DNA of 64,000 nt, taken from assembly GCA_011037195.1 (NCBI GenBank), contig JAAEAF010000661.1:165944-229943 (forward strand). The letters run 5' to 3'. This DNA is from Triatoma infestans (lineage: Eukaryota > Arthropoda > Insecta > Hemiptera > Reduviidae). How positions within the stretch are numbered: the stretch's first letter is position 1; each line of letters begins with the position of its first letter. The position numbers and the translations under genes were made by a program. Under the pieces are notes generated by a model. The model was not told the origin of the DNA, did no database searches, and worked only from the letters and a program-made list of their open reading frames with translations. Below, one piece after another: positions 37,301 through 50,525 of this stretch.

Positions 37301-40300
37301 AGATTGTGGAAGCAAGTGGAATGGATGCCCAGTTTCCTGAAGAAGTCGGCAGTTTCTTTGGGGATTGTTCCCCGAGTTCCAAACCACAAACCTACAACAG
37401 CATACTGCCGCTCGCCATATTCTTTGCGGAACTTTTCTTCAAGGAAGGGAATACATTTATCATATATTCCCTTCTTCTCCTAATTCACTTTCTCCGCCTG
37501 CTTTGGGTCGTTCGTCTCAAACCTTATCGTGGGGTCAACAATAAGTGCCTCTTTACTCCTTTTCAGGAAAGCTACTATGTCAGCATAACGTGTTGACCCA
37601 TCGGTATCGACGCAGTATACTTCCTCATGACAAACGTACCCTATTTCCCTCAACTTATCGGAGATCCAGTGTTTCACATTGTGGTGGCGGTGTGTGACTA
37701 AAAGCATGTTGTATGGACAACTGCCCAAAACATGGGCTAGGGTTTCCGTCTCCCGGCCGCATCTGCGGCAGAGGGTCCCAACATCTCCTAGACTATTCCG
37801 GCCAACTTCAGGTACTCCTCGCAGGGGGGCATAATTTATATTAAGCTTAAGGGCATTTGACCACTCTGAGCCGGTAAGCATCAGCTTGTCATTTATGAAA
37901 CTATTGGCTTTCGGTTCTTCCTTATAGTGCAGGACACCTATACCCTGCCACTTGCAGCTCGCCCATTCGTTGAAAGCCTCCTCTCTAAGAGACTTTCTTA
38001 TGTTTCTCACACTACGAAGATCTTCTGGTGTGAACTTCACCACGTCGAGCCTTGTCGCACGCTCCCTAACTTTTTCAGCATAATCAAAAGTAGCCTGGAA
38101 CACAGCATCACCCACCGTGGCTAGCCGGTGTGCAATTGAAAGATGCTGTAAGGGAGCTTCCCATTGACACCGCAAGAGTCCCAGGCCTCGAAAACGTCAA
38201 GGAGCATAAAACATAGCAGTCGAAGAGCTAGCCGGGAATCCCAACATCGCCTTTACACTCCTTCGAATTATTGTGTCAACACCCTCCAAGAGGGTAGTTG
38301 GCAATTTGACTAGCGGTGCACATTGAAAAGGATAGGAGAGAGCTGGAAAAACGTACTGATTTATAATATTTAATTTCTGTTCCGGCTTTAGAAGGTTTGA
38401 AGTGGTCAATTTATCCAAGTTGTCGGTGAGTCGAGTTATAGTATCCTCATCACACGTTAACTCTTCTTTGTAGCTGCACCCAAGATATTTTATTACTTCT
38501 CCTTCGCCAATAGATTCTATTACATCCCCGTTCTCGAGAACCAGGCTGGATTCGTGAAGCCTTCCTCCGTTGATTACTATAGATGTGCTCTTCTGAGGGT
38601 TAACTGCTAAGCCAATCTCCGTAAATATTCTATTGATACACATGATGGTTCTCTCTGCCGCTTCAGAGTTACAAGCTGTCACCGCTTGATCGTCCGCAAA
38701 TCCCGTCAGTATGACGTTATCGTGAGCAGCGCTCAACCTATACCCATACTGATTTGAGAAATCAGGGTCGCAGATCTCATGATAGAGATGGTCAATAGAT
38801 AGATTGAAGAGGCTAGATGATAATGGCCCGCCTTGTGGAACTCCCCTCTTCACCGAAATTGGTTCAGTTCTATGCGTTCCAACAGCTATTGTAACCCTAT
38901 TGTTTCCTAACAGCGAAGAGATCAACTTGGTGAGGTCCAAAGAGACTCCTCGAGCTTCCAGGGACCTGACTATGTGCGCATGACCTACATTATCAAAAGC
39001 TCCAGTGACATCGAGAAAAGCTAACGTGCAGTCATTCTTCTTACATTTGGCATCCTTAAGCACAGCATTAATAATCCTGGAGTTCACATGGCATCCTGGA
39101 AGACCTTTAATGAATCCTCTCTGACAAGAATGAAAGCTAATCTGGCGCCTCAGCTCATGGTCCAAAACTTTCTCAATTATCCGACGGACTATGGAATAAA
39201 CAGAGATGGGTCTCCAAGTGGATATGCTACTAGCCACTCCTTTTCCTTTATGTATAAGAATGGTGCGCCCTCTACGTAGAGGTTCAGGAACATATGAAGT
39301 CCTAAGCATAATCTGCACAATATCTTTGATTATGTGGGCAATACCAAGAACCTGGACAGTTCGAATGAGTACGCCATCGGGGCCAAGTGACGTATCGAGA
39401 GAAGTAGACTTTATAGCGCTGTGTACAGTCTGAAGATCTACTGTCATTATATTAGGGTTGGAAAGAGCTGTTTCGTAAGTTTCTCTCTCGTTATTGTTAG
39501 GCTGTTCAAAAATAGCCTTGAAATGTGCTTCCAGTTTATCAATATGTATCGGGCACTGCTTAGGCGCCCCAGAGTTCATAATGTCTTGAACAACTCTTTT
39601 CCTCCTATTATAATAGTTGTACTGAGCTACCTCGTATTGATATTGCTCTTGACGTTTCGCACGAGCAGCCCTGTTGGCCCTCTGAGGATTTGAGGTCTTA
39701 CTTGCACCTTTAGATTTTGATGCTATCTTGTTGGTCTTTCTCAACCTGTAAAAGCGAATGGCAGGATGCTATGGGCCGGGTAAATCAGCATTGACATCCC
39801 GAAGAAAGGCAAGAAAATCAGAGATTGCCTCGTCAATTTCTTCCAAATTAAGGTCCTTGCGATTCAGGAGATCTTTGAACTTGGAACCCCAAAGGTCCAC
39901 CTTACCTTTGATACCTTGTTTACTACAGCGTTCCCCTTCACTAGTTTCGCCTTGCTCTTTAGGATGGATTGTAGCTTGATATTGTTCGCCTCCAAAGGCA
40001 ACAATTAATAAATACAATTATACAACAAATAATACAATTATAGAATTACAAATTTTCTTTAAACTTGGAAATGTTAACGCAATTGCCCGAACATTAAATA
40101 TAGAAATGTTGAGGTTACATGTTGGTTAGCACCTACTGTGTTCACGTACTAGTCCAGTAGGCAGCGCCAAAAACATTGAACAAAAACCAAATAATATTTG
40201 AAATCTAACATCACAGATTGCTCAGAACACAGCACAATTTTTTTTTTTTGAAATACGTTTCAAATAAAATAAATTTAAAAAAAAATTCGGAAAACTTAAA

Positions 40301-40806
40301 AATCTATTCTATAAAGTTAAACTTTCGGTTTACACGCTTCTTTGCAAATTTGGAATTCAGGGCAATGTTTCTAGTGTACCTTAGTATTATGTAGGTGGTA
40401 TACAACCATATAGCCAAGCTTTGTTGTTTGGATCAGAGCTTGCTAGTAGTCAGATCAGGTTTTACCCTTTTGTTTATGGGTAGCCCAAGTAAACGTCTGT
40501 AAAAATAGCATTTTTATTGGTAAATCTGTCAACTGCTGTAAGAAAAAGTCATTTGACTGTTTCACACCGGATTACTTATTTATTTTTTTAAGTAAAAAAA
40601 AAATATATTCAACTTTTCCACAAATTGAGTAATATATTTACCTGCATGTAAATATGATATCATAATATAATAAAGGTTGTAATAAAAAATATATAAGCAG
40701 TAAATCTGTAATAAATTGGTGGATACTGTATGGAAAATTGAAAGCGTATAGAATAGAGAACAGAAAAGCGAGCGGTTTACATTAGTGTCAGCGGCAATTT
40801 ATCGTG

Positions 40807-40862
<56 letters not shown>

Positions 40863-43800
40863 TAAAAGATGCTGTACATAAGATGATACAGTATGGGCAC
40901 CTGTTACCGACCACCAGGAAGGATCTAGGAACCTCACCCGGCTTTTACTTTTTAGTGGTTTATCCACCGGTAGAAGGGGAGGGAAGAGAGAGCACTTCTA
41001 GCTACTCTAGTATCCTAAAACGAGATTGAAGAGAAAATAACCCCTGTATAGTACCTGCTGGGTCCACAACCCACCTATCTATCTACCAACCGTTTTCTCA
41101 TCGCAGAGCTTTTCCAATGTCAGCAGTTTTTTTTTTATTTTACCATCACCAACAATATCGGCTAACCCATTTTCCCCTCACCGGCCTCCGCCATGGTGAG
41201 AGCTACAAACTCCGGCAGTTATGCAGATTGGTTAGGAAAAGATTTCATGACTTTGTCATGACTCTGTCAACATGTGCAAACATTTGGTCCCCGACTTCTA
41301 TTTATTTTGACCGCTTTTCCTTCTTGACAGCATTCTTTTTTTAAATCACTTGCCTCACGAGTGGCCTCCATACCCACGACTTTCTCAAAAATCCGAAAAA
41401 TCGAACAAGTTCAATGTCTGGTATTCTGTTTACGTACTGACATGAATGTTTCGGTGCAAAATCCATCAAAGGGAAGTGCGACTTTTTTGAAAGTATTTTT
41501 TTCTCCAGTTTTTCGCGATTTTCTCAAAAACACAGATTCAACAATTTTCTTAAAATTTCGTATATTATCTAAACACAAACAACATCACTTTCATTTCTAT
41601 CATTTTTTCCCGGGAAAAATTGATTTTTCGAGGGCGGGTGGGGGAATGATACGCGTTAAGCTTTTCTCTAAAATACAATTTCAATACAATGTATGGCTTC
41701 TACCATTTATACACTACACATTAAGAGCATTTATATTTTCCAAATTTTGCCGGAAGTGTGATTTTCTAGAATAGATTTTTTGGAATTTTCTGGACAAAGG
41801 ACTGTCATGATTTCTGCCAACTTCCTGAATACTAGCTGCATAGATAATCACTGTCGCACAGATATAGGTCACTGCCGCACAGATATAGGTCACTGCCGCA
41901 CAGATATAGATCACTGTCGCACAGATATAGGTCACTGTTTGGAACATTTTCCAGAAAAAATTGTTTTTTAGAGTGTATTGTGGAATTTACGACTTTGAAT
42001 TTCAAATGCGTGTTTGTTTAATATTATTGGCGCCCCCCTCTGGACTACAATGCTATCACTTCTATAGCTACTTGGAAAGGAACTTGCCACCTCTGTCACA
42101 CACTATTTATGTTAGTACAAATGAGTAAATTTTGAAGGTTTAAAGAAAAGTGGTCATATAATTGTGTAAGAGAGTATAATTGCGTAAATAGCCGTAAGAG
42201 AAAGTGGTGTGGGTATTTCACGCTAGATTTTTTGTTTAAAACTTGGTCAGAAACTTAGTCAGTCAGTAAGTTTTATTTGAAAAATGTTCTTTCACTCTCC
42301 AAGTATAATATGGAAGGACATAATCCCTCAGGCTTGCGCCGCCTGAAAAATAATACGAAACTGTGAGAACCAGACTCTTCGGACTGAATCCACGTCTGTC
42401 GTTTCGCCCAAAATTTGCAAAAGTCTTCTGTAATTGTTGGTTTGAACCAACATTCAGTTTTGATATGATCGCCTCAAAACTTGAACCAGCAGCCACCCTG
42501 CATGAGAGAGAGAAATACTTCAGTGAAGCAAGGCTGCTCAACGATGTTGGACTGCTAGATGACACAGCGCACCAATCAATCGAGAGATATGAGTTTCACG
42601 AGATTTTGATTTGATGATTAAGTAAAAATATCTAATCGTTTTACTAAAGGAAATGATTTCAGGTATCTTATGCGAGTCTGAAATAGTCAGGATATTATAT
42701 CGACCTGATCTCCCCGGTCGCCCCTAATCACCCCTAAACTGTAAAATTATTTCTTTAAATTCCAACAACTTTTGTTTTTTATTAACTTTAAACGCATAAA
42801 ATTTATTCTTATTGAATTATATCAATTAAACAAACTGTTTTCATAAAATTAAATCCTTAAATCTCAAAACAAGTTAATCTGTGTTAATCACCCTTAAAAC
42901 AAATGGATGATTCCGTAAAATGTGCGCACAGGGACAGATAAATAAATACAGAACTGACTATATTATATATATATATATTACTCCCTGAGGCCACCTAAAT
43001 AAACAGGGGGGGACACTTACACACGGCTCTTTAAATATATTACCATTCTTTTCAAATTACTTTTTGTACTTTTTCCCTCCTTGTGAACAAAGCATTCTTC
43101 ATGTACGCTGCTGGAATTCTGCTTAGCTTTCAAAACATTTCTTCGATTTCGAAACCTTTTCAAGTTTCAGTATCATAAATGATACAATTCTGATTGTAAG
43201 CATATAAACTGCAATATATGTTTTGATAAATATTATAGTTATTCCATCAGAGTTCTTCCTGAAGAGAAACGAAGACTTCGAACGCTGTAACTTTATTGAA
43301 TATGTGGATAGGTCCGCAATGCTGGATGACATCTGGTATTTTATCCGTCGTAGCATGCATATTTATTTTGTTCCTGGCCGATTTTGGACTTTCATCCAAA
43401 TTCCATGTGTGTGTGTGTGTGTGTATGTGTGTGTGTATGTGTGTGTTTAATAATTCCATTTTGTCATTAACCACACACACTCACACACACACACAGAGTA
43501 ACATAACATTATAACCTCCCGCACATACAAACCACAAGTGTCGAGTGAAACGAAAACATGGCGTTTGAAGTGAACTCTCTGCACTAATGGATAGATCTAC
43601 TCTGACGATGGATGAAAGTCGGAAACCGGTCAGGAACAAAATAAATATGCATGCGGATAAAATACCAGACTGTAACTTTAAGTATGATTTTCTTCCGTTA
43701 ATTATCCTTCATATTGAAATCATTAACATATTTTAGGCGCACATTAGAGGGGAACCTAATGTCACCGGTTCCATAAAAAGCTCTTAAATATTTAAAAAAA

Positions 43801-46800
43801 ATTAATTTGGGGTATTACACCCTCAACTTTCCAAATTAAAAGAAAACATTCTTGTGGTTTTCATGTAAGGAGACCCAGAAACCTACTGTGTAAATTCGAA
43901 TCATGGAATGTAGTACCATACATTGTACTGAAATGGCACTTTAGAGGAAACCCCACTTTAGAACCTCAATATTACAGCAATAAAATGTTTAAAATAAAAG
44001 AGATGAGTGCTTATCGTTCGACAACTTACATGTCAAAACCTGAACGGCTGTTAAGCGCTGCCCACTGCCAATGCAACTGTGACAATCACAGGATCCATTG
44101 CCAATGAAAGCTGAGACATCATGTAGCTCCGCCCACACAGGTACCACAATAAAGGTGTCTATCTCAAATTAGTATGAAAAGTTTGAAGAAAATAGCTGGG
44201 GGCTTTTTTTTTACGAAATTCGCGAAAAACGAAAAAAGAAAAAACATTCGCTCCCAAGCTCTTTTGGTAATGATACGTAAACGGTATATCAAGTTTGAGC
44301 TCCTTGATTGCGATTTTCTTTTCTGCGAGTAATTTGTACAGAAATGTGGATCATTTGCAAAAGAATATGTTTTTATAACTAAGGTGACCTCATACTTTGA
44401 TTGGATATGTCTTGAAGTCTACAATAATACCGACAACATAGCCCTTATATATCTAGGATTTATTATAATTTGAGTAAATATGTTCTGACGGAAATAATCG
44501 AAATTGCTTTCCGATTAATCACTTATAGGTAGAAAATTGCCTGAATAAATACATGAACAGATGAGAAAATTAATGAGATGTAAGAAGCGCGAAATGTGAT
44601 ATTAACTTATTAAATTAACTTGATTGAAGAGTATCCATGAAGCCTTAGTGCTTCAATAAAGTTCATTACATCCGTAAAGTTCATCAATAAATAGTTGCAA
44701 CTTCCATTCCCATTATATAGACTTACTATATCTATAGGTGCCGTATGGGTTCTGGATCTTAGTATAAATTTACTCCATTACTGGAAGTTAACCTAGAAGG
44801 TGCTAGTAGTGAGTATAAAACCCATTTTCATATATAATATTAACATTTCACCAGTTTGTCAGAGAAGAACTAAAATAAACTAGTGTAGGTGAAAGTGCAA
44901 GTAAGACACATAACCTATACATTTAACACATGGGGTACTTCTTTGACTAAATATATATATATTCCATTAAGCTGTGTGTGTGTTTGAAAGGTGTTGCTCT
45001 AGTGCAAGCCTTTCTAGGAGAATACGCTAACTGGATAGTAATAACGCTATAAGTAGGAGTACTACCTTCATGTGTGCGTGCGAATGTTCATAGGACGCTC
45101 CGAAGTACTAGAAGTGCACATGGACGATGAACATCTCTTTAGAAACAGAGACGTTACACCTCTCGCCCCGTCAACACCATTACGCATCCAACCCGAGCCA
45201 AACGTCCTCTGTTCCACCACTAAATGAAGATACACTGTAGATATGGGGACCATTAGACCCACTCTCTCTCTTGCTAAGATATCCTGTTGCCAAGGTGGGT
45301 AACACAGACTGTCGGTTACTGTATCACGGTTAGTTTGCCCCCTTCTTCAGCTAACTGACATAAAAGAGAGAGACAGAGGGATAGTGTTACACCTTGAAGA
45401 GAGCACCCACCAGGATATGTATACACTGCCAACTTTGTCTCTAAGGTTACGGCGTCTTCTTTTCTCATTATGTTACTGGCTGTTGTTGCTATACAGTACA
45501 CACTATAGATGGCATCAACATCGTCCTAACCGTCCTCATATCCAATAAATTATCACATTCCCATTATCCCATCTAATTTTTCACGGGCGTTCGTCTAATC
45601 CATCTGTTTCTACTTATATAGCTATCTCATTCCTTTAGTTGTGCAAACTCCTCTCCGTTCACTTTGTCCTTGAAAGGATTTCGCTCTTGAAGATTATTGC
45701 CCTATTCCATAGCTTGCAAAAATTATTTGAATTTATTCCAAATACTTAGGTGAAATATTTCCACCAAATTATTTGAAATAACAAGTGTAATGGATGTGAG
45801 AGGGGGAGAGATAGATTTAGGCAAGTGAAAGATATAAACTGTAGTAATGCTGAATACTGTATTATAAATACAAACACAAACTGCAAGGACTTTATACTCT
45901 TAGAGAATAAGGTAGCGAGAGAATAATTAAGAGAGAGACTGGCTGAAGATTAAAAAGTAGATTGATTGCTGACTGAATATTGAAAACTGTCATGAACTGT
46001 TCTTCTGTAGCTTCTATATATATGAATGAAATTCTCCCTTCCTAGTCCCTGGCCTGGTGGGGAGTAACTAATATGTGATTCAAATTAGATGAATTAGTCT
46101 GATTCTTCGCTCGAAGAATCGTATCCAATGATAATAATCATGAAATAATTTATTTCAAAAATGTCACTAGCAATATATATTTTCGCAATATATGTGAAAT
46201 AATGATATTCTTTAATAAATTTTAAAGTATATTTATTAATAATATCTGTTTGGTACCAATGTGTGATTGTATGGATCAGATGGTTGTGAGATATATTAAA
46301 AGGGAGGAGGAATCACTGATCCTTAGACATTTTGAAATTGTCATTACAAGTTTTGGCAGGTTGATACAATCCTAATAACAAATTACTCACATTAAGGTAC
46401 ATCCTTCTTATTTAAAATTCTAAAAGTGAAGAAATTCAGAGACATGTAATAATGCAAGAGGAGAGTCTAGTCGGGACAATTAGAACCGTAAAAATTTCAT
46501 TGCACTCCAGATTTATTTGTAAAAAAAAAAGTTCATTAAGCGCCCTCACTTCACCACACGAACTGGAAAATATCATTAGGCGTTTCATTAAAACAAATGC
46601 ACCCTAAAAATATGGACACACAATTGATTATAATGCAAACAGCCAAGATAATGGTGTTTTTCAATTTATGCGTGATCATTAGATTGCATAATGCAATTCA
46701 TTCCTCCCCCCCTCAAGGCACATGGTAATAACCATAACGAATTAATGAATTCATTACAAAAAGAAAAAACAGAGAGGGGCACATTTCTCGTTAGTATAAA

Positions 46801-49800
46801 AGAGAATGTATCAGTAAATACAGATTCACTCATAAACTTGACATATTATCATTCTGTATCGTGTCCACGTCTGTTAATAACGACATGATGAATATAACAA
46901 AAAAAAATTAAATTACTTAACCCTCAACAAGAAATGAGAAAACCTCTGATAATAAAAGCATTATCGATTTCTAAAAACTCTGTTTTAAATATGATTACTT
47001 TTTGTAGCGCACAGTGTTGCCACCAATCACAAGTTCACACGTAACAAAAAAAAAAAATCTATTGCGAAACTCTCACCCAACTTTCTCTTACTGCAGTTTA
47101 CAAAATTGTAATTGACAAATTTTATAGTTGGTGTACCAAATTTAATGAAATTCGTCGGTGTTTTTATGAAGAAAATCGGTGAAGAGAAAAACACTGTTCT
47201 GTAAAAACGCACTTCCGGTTTACTAATTTTCTTGAAACTCGGAATTTCGGTAATCTATTTATTTCTAATTAATTTTCCTTGGATTGTATAATTAACTATG
47301 ATAGCACTTTAGAGAAAAACATAACCCCACCCCTCCACTAAAAGTACCCTTAAATGAATTTTCCCGCAGTAATGTTTCAAATAAAGGTTGTAGTATGTGT
47401 AGTTGATAATGAAGTTTAAAGAACATCGTTGGAGCCATATTCGAGAAAATCGCATTGGAGGGACCTCCAAATATTATTTCCCCTCAACATTCAATTTCAG
47501 AAATTTGGCACGATCGCAATCCTTCCTCTTACCAACTACGAGAAAGTAAAAATGCTTTGTTAGGTATTTCAAGACGCTGCTTATCGTGAAAGGTGATTGG
47601 ATATGTGGGTATTGGACTGTGATTTGGATATGGTGAGCATGTTATAATAATTTAATTTTTACTGTCTCTTTTATTTTTACGTCGATATCCACGGTCATTG
47701 GCGCTCGGAGCCGCCTCGGGACAGTGTTCTCTTGTTACAGACAGCTGTAAAGGCTGTAAAGGCTCCTAGGAAGAGAAAATCTAAGTGCTGCACTGTTGGA
47801 CTCGAACCCGAAACCTCCGCGTCGTAGTCCAGAGCGTTACCATTGAGCTAATCCCTTTCTTTTACTTTTCCTTAATGCTAAAGAGTAAGTTTTGTGATCT
47901 TATCAAATATTCAAATTTCAATCACAGTTAAAGTCAAATCTGAACTCCCGTTCAAGATAATGACATCACAAGAAGGTTTCGATCAAAATCTGTCAACAGC
48001 TTTGCTGATTTTTTGAAGAAAATTTGTCAATTGGAATTGTGATGTAAGAGTGACAATGTTCTTTCACTTTGCTTCTCCAAGATCCTTGAACCATGCTACT
48101 GTTAAATAGAATATCAACTACTGGATCGAGTACTCGTTTTCAGTATACTTCTCCAAACTGTTATCTGTAAATGTCAACAACCACCAACTTCCATCGGGTG
48201 ATTGAAAGTCGGAAAAACTTGAAGGAAATGTCATCTACTCCACAGCTAACTAGTGATTAATGTTGACAAAACAAACAGTAAACTGCTTACCGTGAACAGT
48301 AAGAAGAACTGGTAAAGTTTCTTTAACTCCGACAATATTCTGAGCAACACATTGGTATTTTCCTTCATCACTTGGCTTTACTTCTCTGATCATCAGGTTA
48401 CCACCATCCACAACTCGAACTCTGCTTTTTTAACAATAAACAGAGAAAGAAATGATTAGAAAATACTTACTACGGTGAGTAGAAAAACTAAATCACTAAC
48501 ATTCCATAACAGCGATTAGTCGGAATTAAAAAATATTTCTTCTCTTTCCACAAATGCAAACTGGGCTGGATTTTATTCTATGGGTAGTCTTCGATAACCA
48601 AAGACTGCTACAATATCAGGGACATCTCGTCTCATCTGAGGCATGAACATGTTGGCGTATAAGGTAACGGGATGGCCGACTTCCCGTTCGGAACAGCCCA
48701 GGAACATGGAGGAAATTAAGAGAGCACGGCTCTGATAACCCTTCCAAGATTGAGGAGGCTAAGACTTATCTGAGTAGGTACGACCCAGGAACAGACTGGT
48801 ACCAGAGTATACTCTGAGTAAAAAACAGGTTTCGCATGCTGACGGGGTTGCTCGCAAAGAAGCCTTGTCTAGAACCAATAAAACCTGTAGGTTCTGTGGG
48901 GAAAAAAGAGTAGTCTACAATACACTTCCTGTCAGATTGCGACATTATCATCCAGAGAAGGTTTAGAATGCTGGGTACCAGTACTGGGTGCTGAACTTAG
49001 CATATATGTATCTTCCGTAGAATTTTTCCAGATGCTGGGATTTCTCAGAGCAATTAAATTGGAAGAGGTGTTGTAGGCTAGGAAGTTTTGTCCTGGCGCC
49101 ACTTTTGGTAATGAACTATATCCCTAAGAAAGTGAGACTTTCCATTTTGGGGATATTAATTATTATTAATATATATATATACGCGTATATATGGGAGAAT
49201 ATCTTCCAAATGTAGGTTACACTGGACCCCGGCACGTCCCTCTCATTTTGGAAAGATCTGAGCTCGATATAAATCAAAAGATTGCCACTCTTTTTGACTA
49301 TTGAGATACAAAAGCCTTGCCAAGACTTCCCAAGAACTCCTTGCACTTCCTGTCAATAGACAATAATAATAATAATAACACCGGGACTCGAGTCTGATCG
49401 GGGCAGTAATTGCGGCTGATAAGGGATATACCCCTTTAGATTTACACAGGACGGCTTCGGGGATGCCGGAGATTCGGGACTCCACCACTGATATGGCCGC
49501 AGCATGGCGTGCCAAGGCCTTACATGGGCAATACCCCGCAGCGCTAGATGGTGACGCCATAGACAAAGAAGCGTCAGTGATGTGGCTTACCCATGGGCAA
49601 CTTTACCCAGAAACTGAGGGGACCCTAATTGCCATTCAGGATCAGGTGGTGGCTACCAGGTACTATATGCGTTATATTATAGGAGATGTCAGTGTCCAGG
49701 ATGTCAAGTGCAGATTATGCCACTCTGCCCCAGAGACGATCCACCACCTTCTTTCTGCCTGTCCAATGTTGGCACAGACGGAGTACCTTAAGAGGCACAA

Positions 49801-50479
49801 TAGTATGGCCAAGATTCTGCACCGGGAGTTGGCATTGAAGTTGGGTATTCGCTCAGTCGTCCCACCCTACTACCAGTATGATCCCGAACCGGTGCTAGAG
49901 TGTTCCGGGCACACACTCTATTGGGATCGCGTGGTGCTCACGGATCACACAGTAGAGGGCACCCGACCTGATATTGTGTGGCACAATAAGAGTGAGGGTA
50001 AGGTTTATATCATCATAGATGTTACAGTCCCGGACTCGGCTAATGTTCTGCGGGCCTTCAATGAGAAATTGATTAAGTACAGGCCGTTGGAAGCTGAGGT
50101 TGCTGCTCTTTGGAGAGACGTTAAATCTGTCGACATTGTGCCGATTGTCATCTCTGCAGCCGGCTTATCCCGCGCGCTATCCAGGATGGACTGCTCAAAC
50201 TTGGGATTGATAGAAAGACGCTGGCTCTGATGCAGCAAGCTGTAATCCTCCATTCCTGTAGGATCGTCAGGAAGATTTTGCTGCAGGGAAAGGACTGCCA
50301 GGGCCGCGGGACCCCTCATAACGATGGCCAATGATTGCGATGATTGCTGATGAAGAAATACATAAAAATACAAAAAATTAAAAACTGACGAAGAGAAGAA
50401 AAATGTTCACGTATAGTGATCCAGGTGCCTCCCTTGCCTAAGGGCCGCGAGACACCAAAAAAAAAAAAAATACGAATAA

Positions 50480-50525
<46 letters not shown>

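Noticed and set aside
41850..41940. CRISPR-like array
   Set aside because: Direct 21-bp tandem repeats without spacers in a eukaryotic intron.
45068..45262. Minus frame in a GC-balanced segment
   Set aside because: No similarity I can recognise on either strand; a real exon is possible but unsupported.
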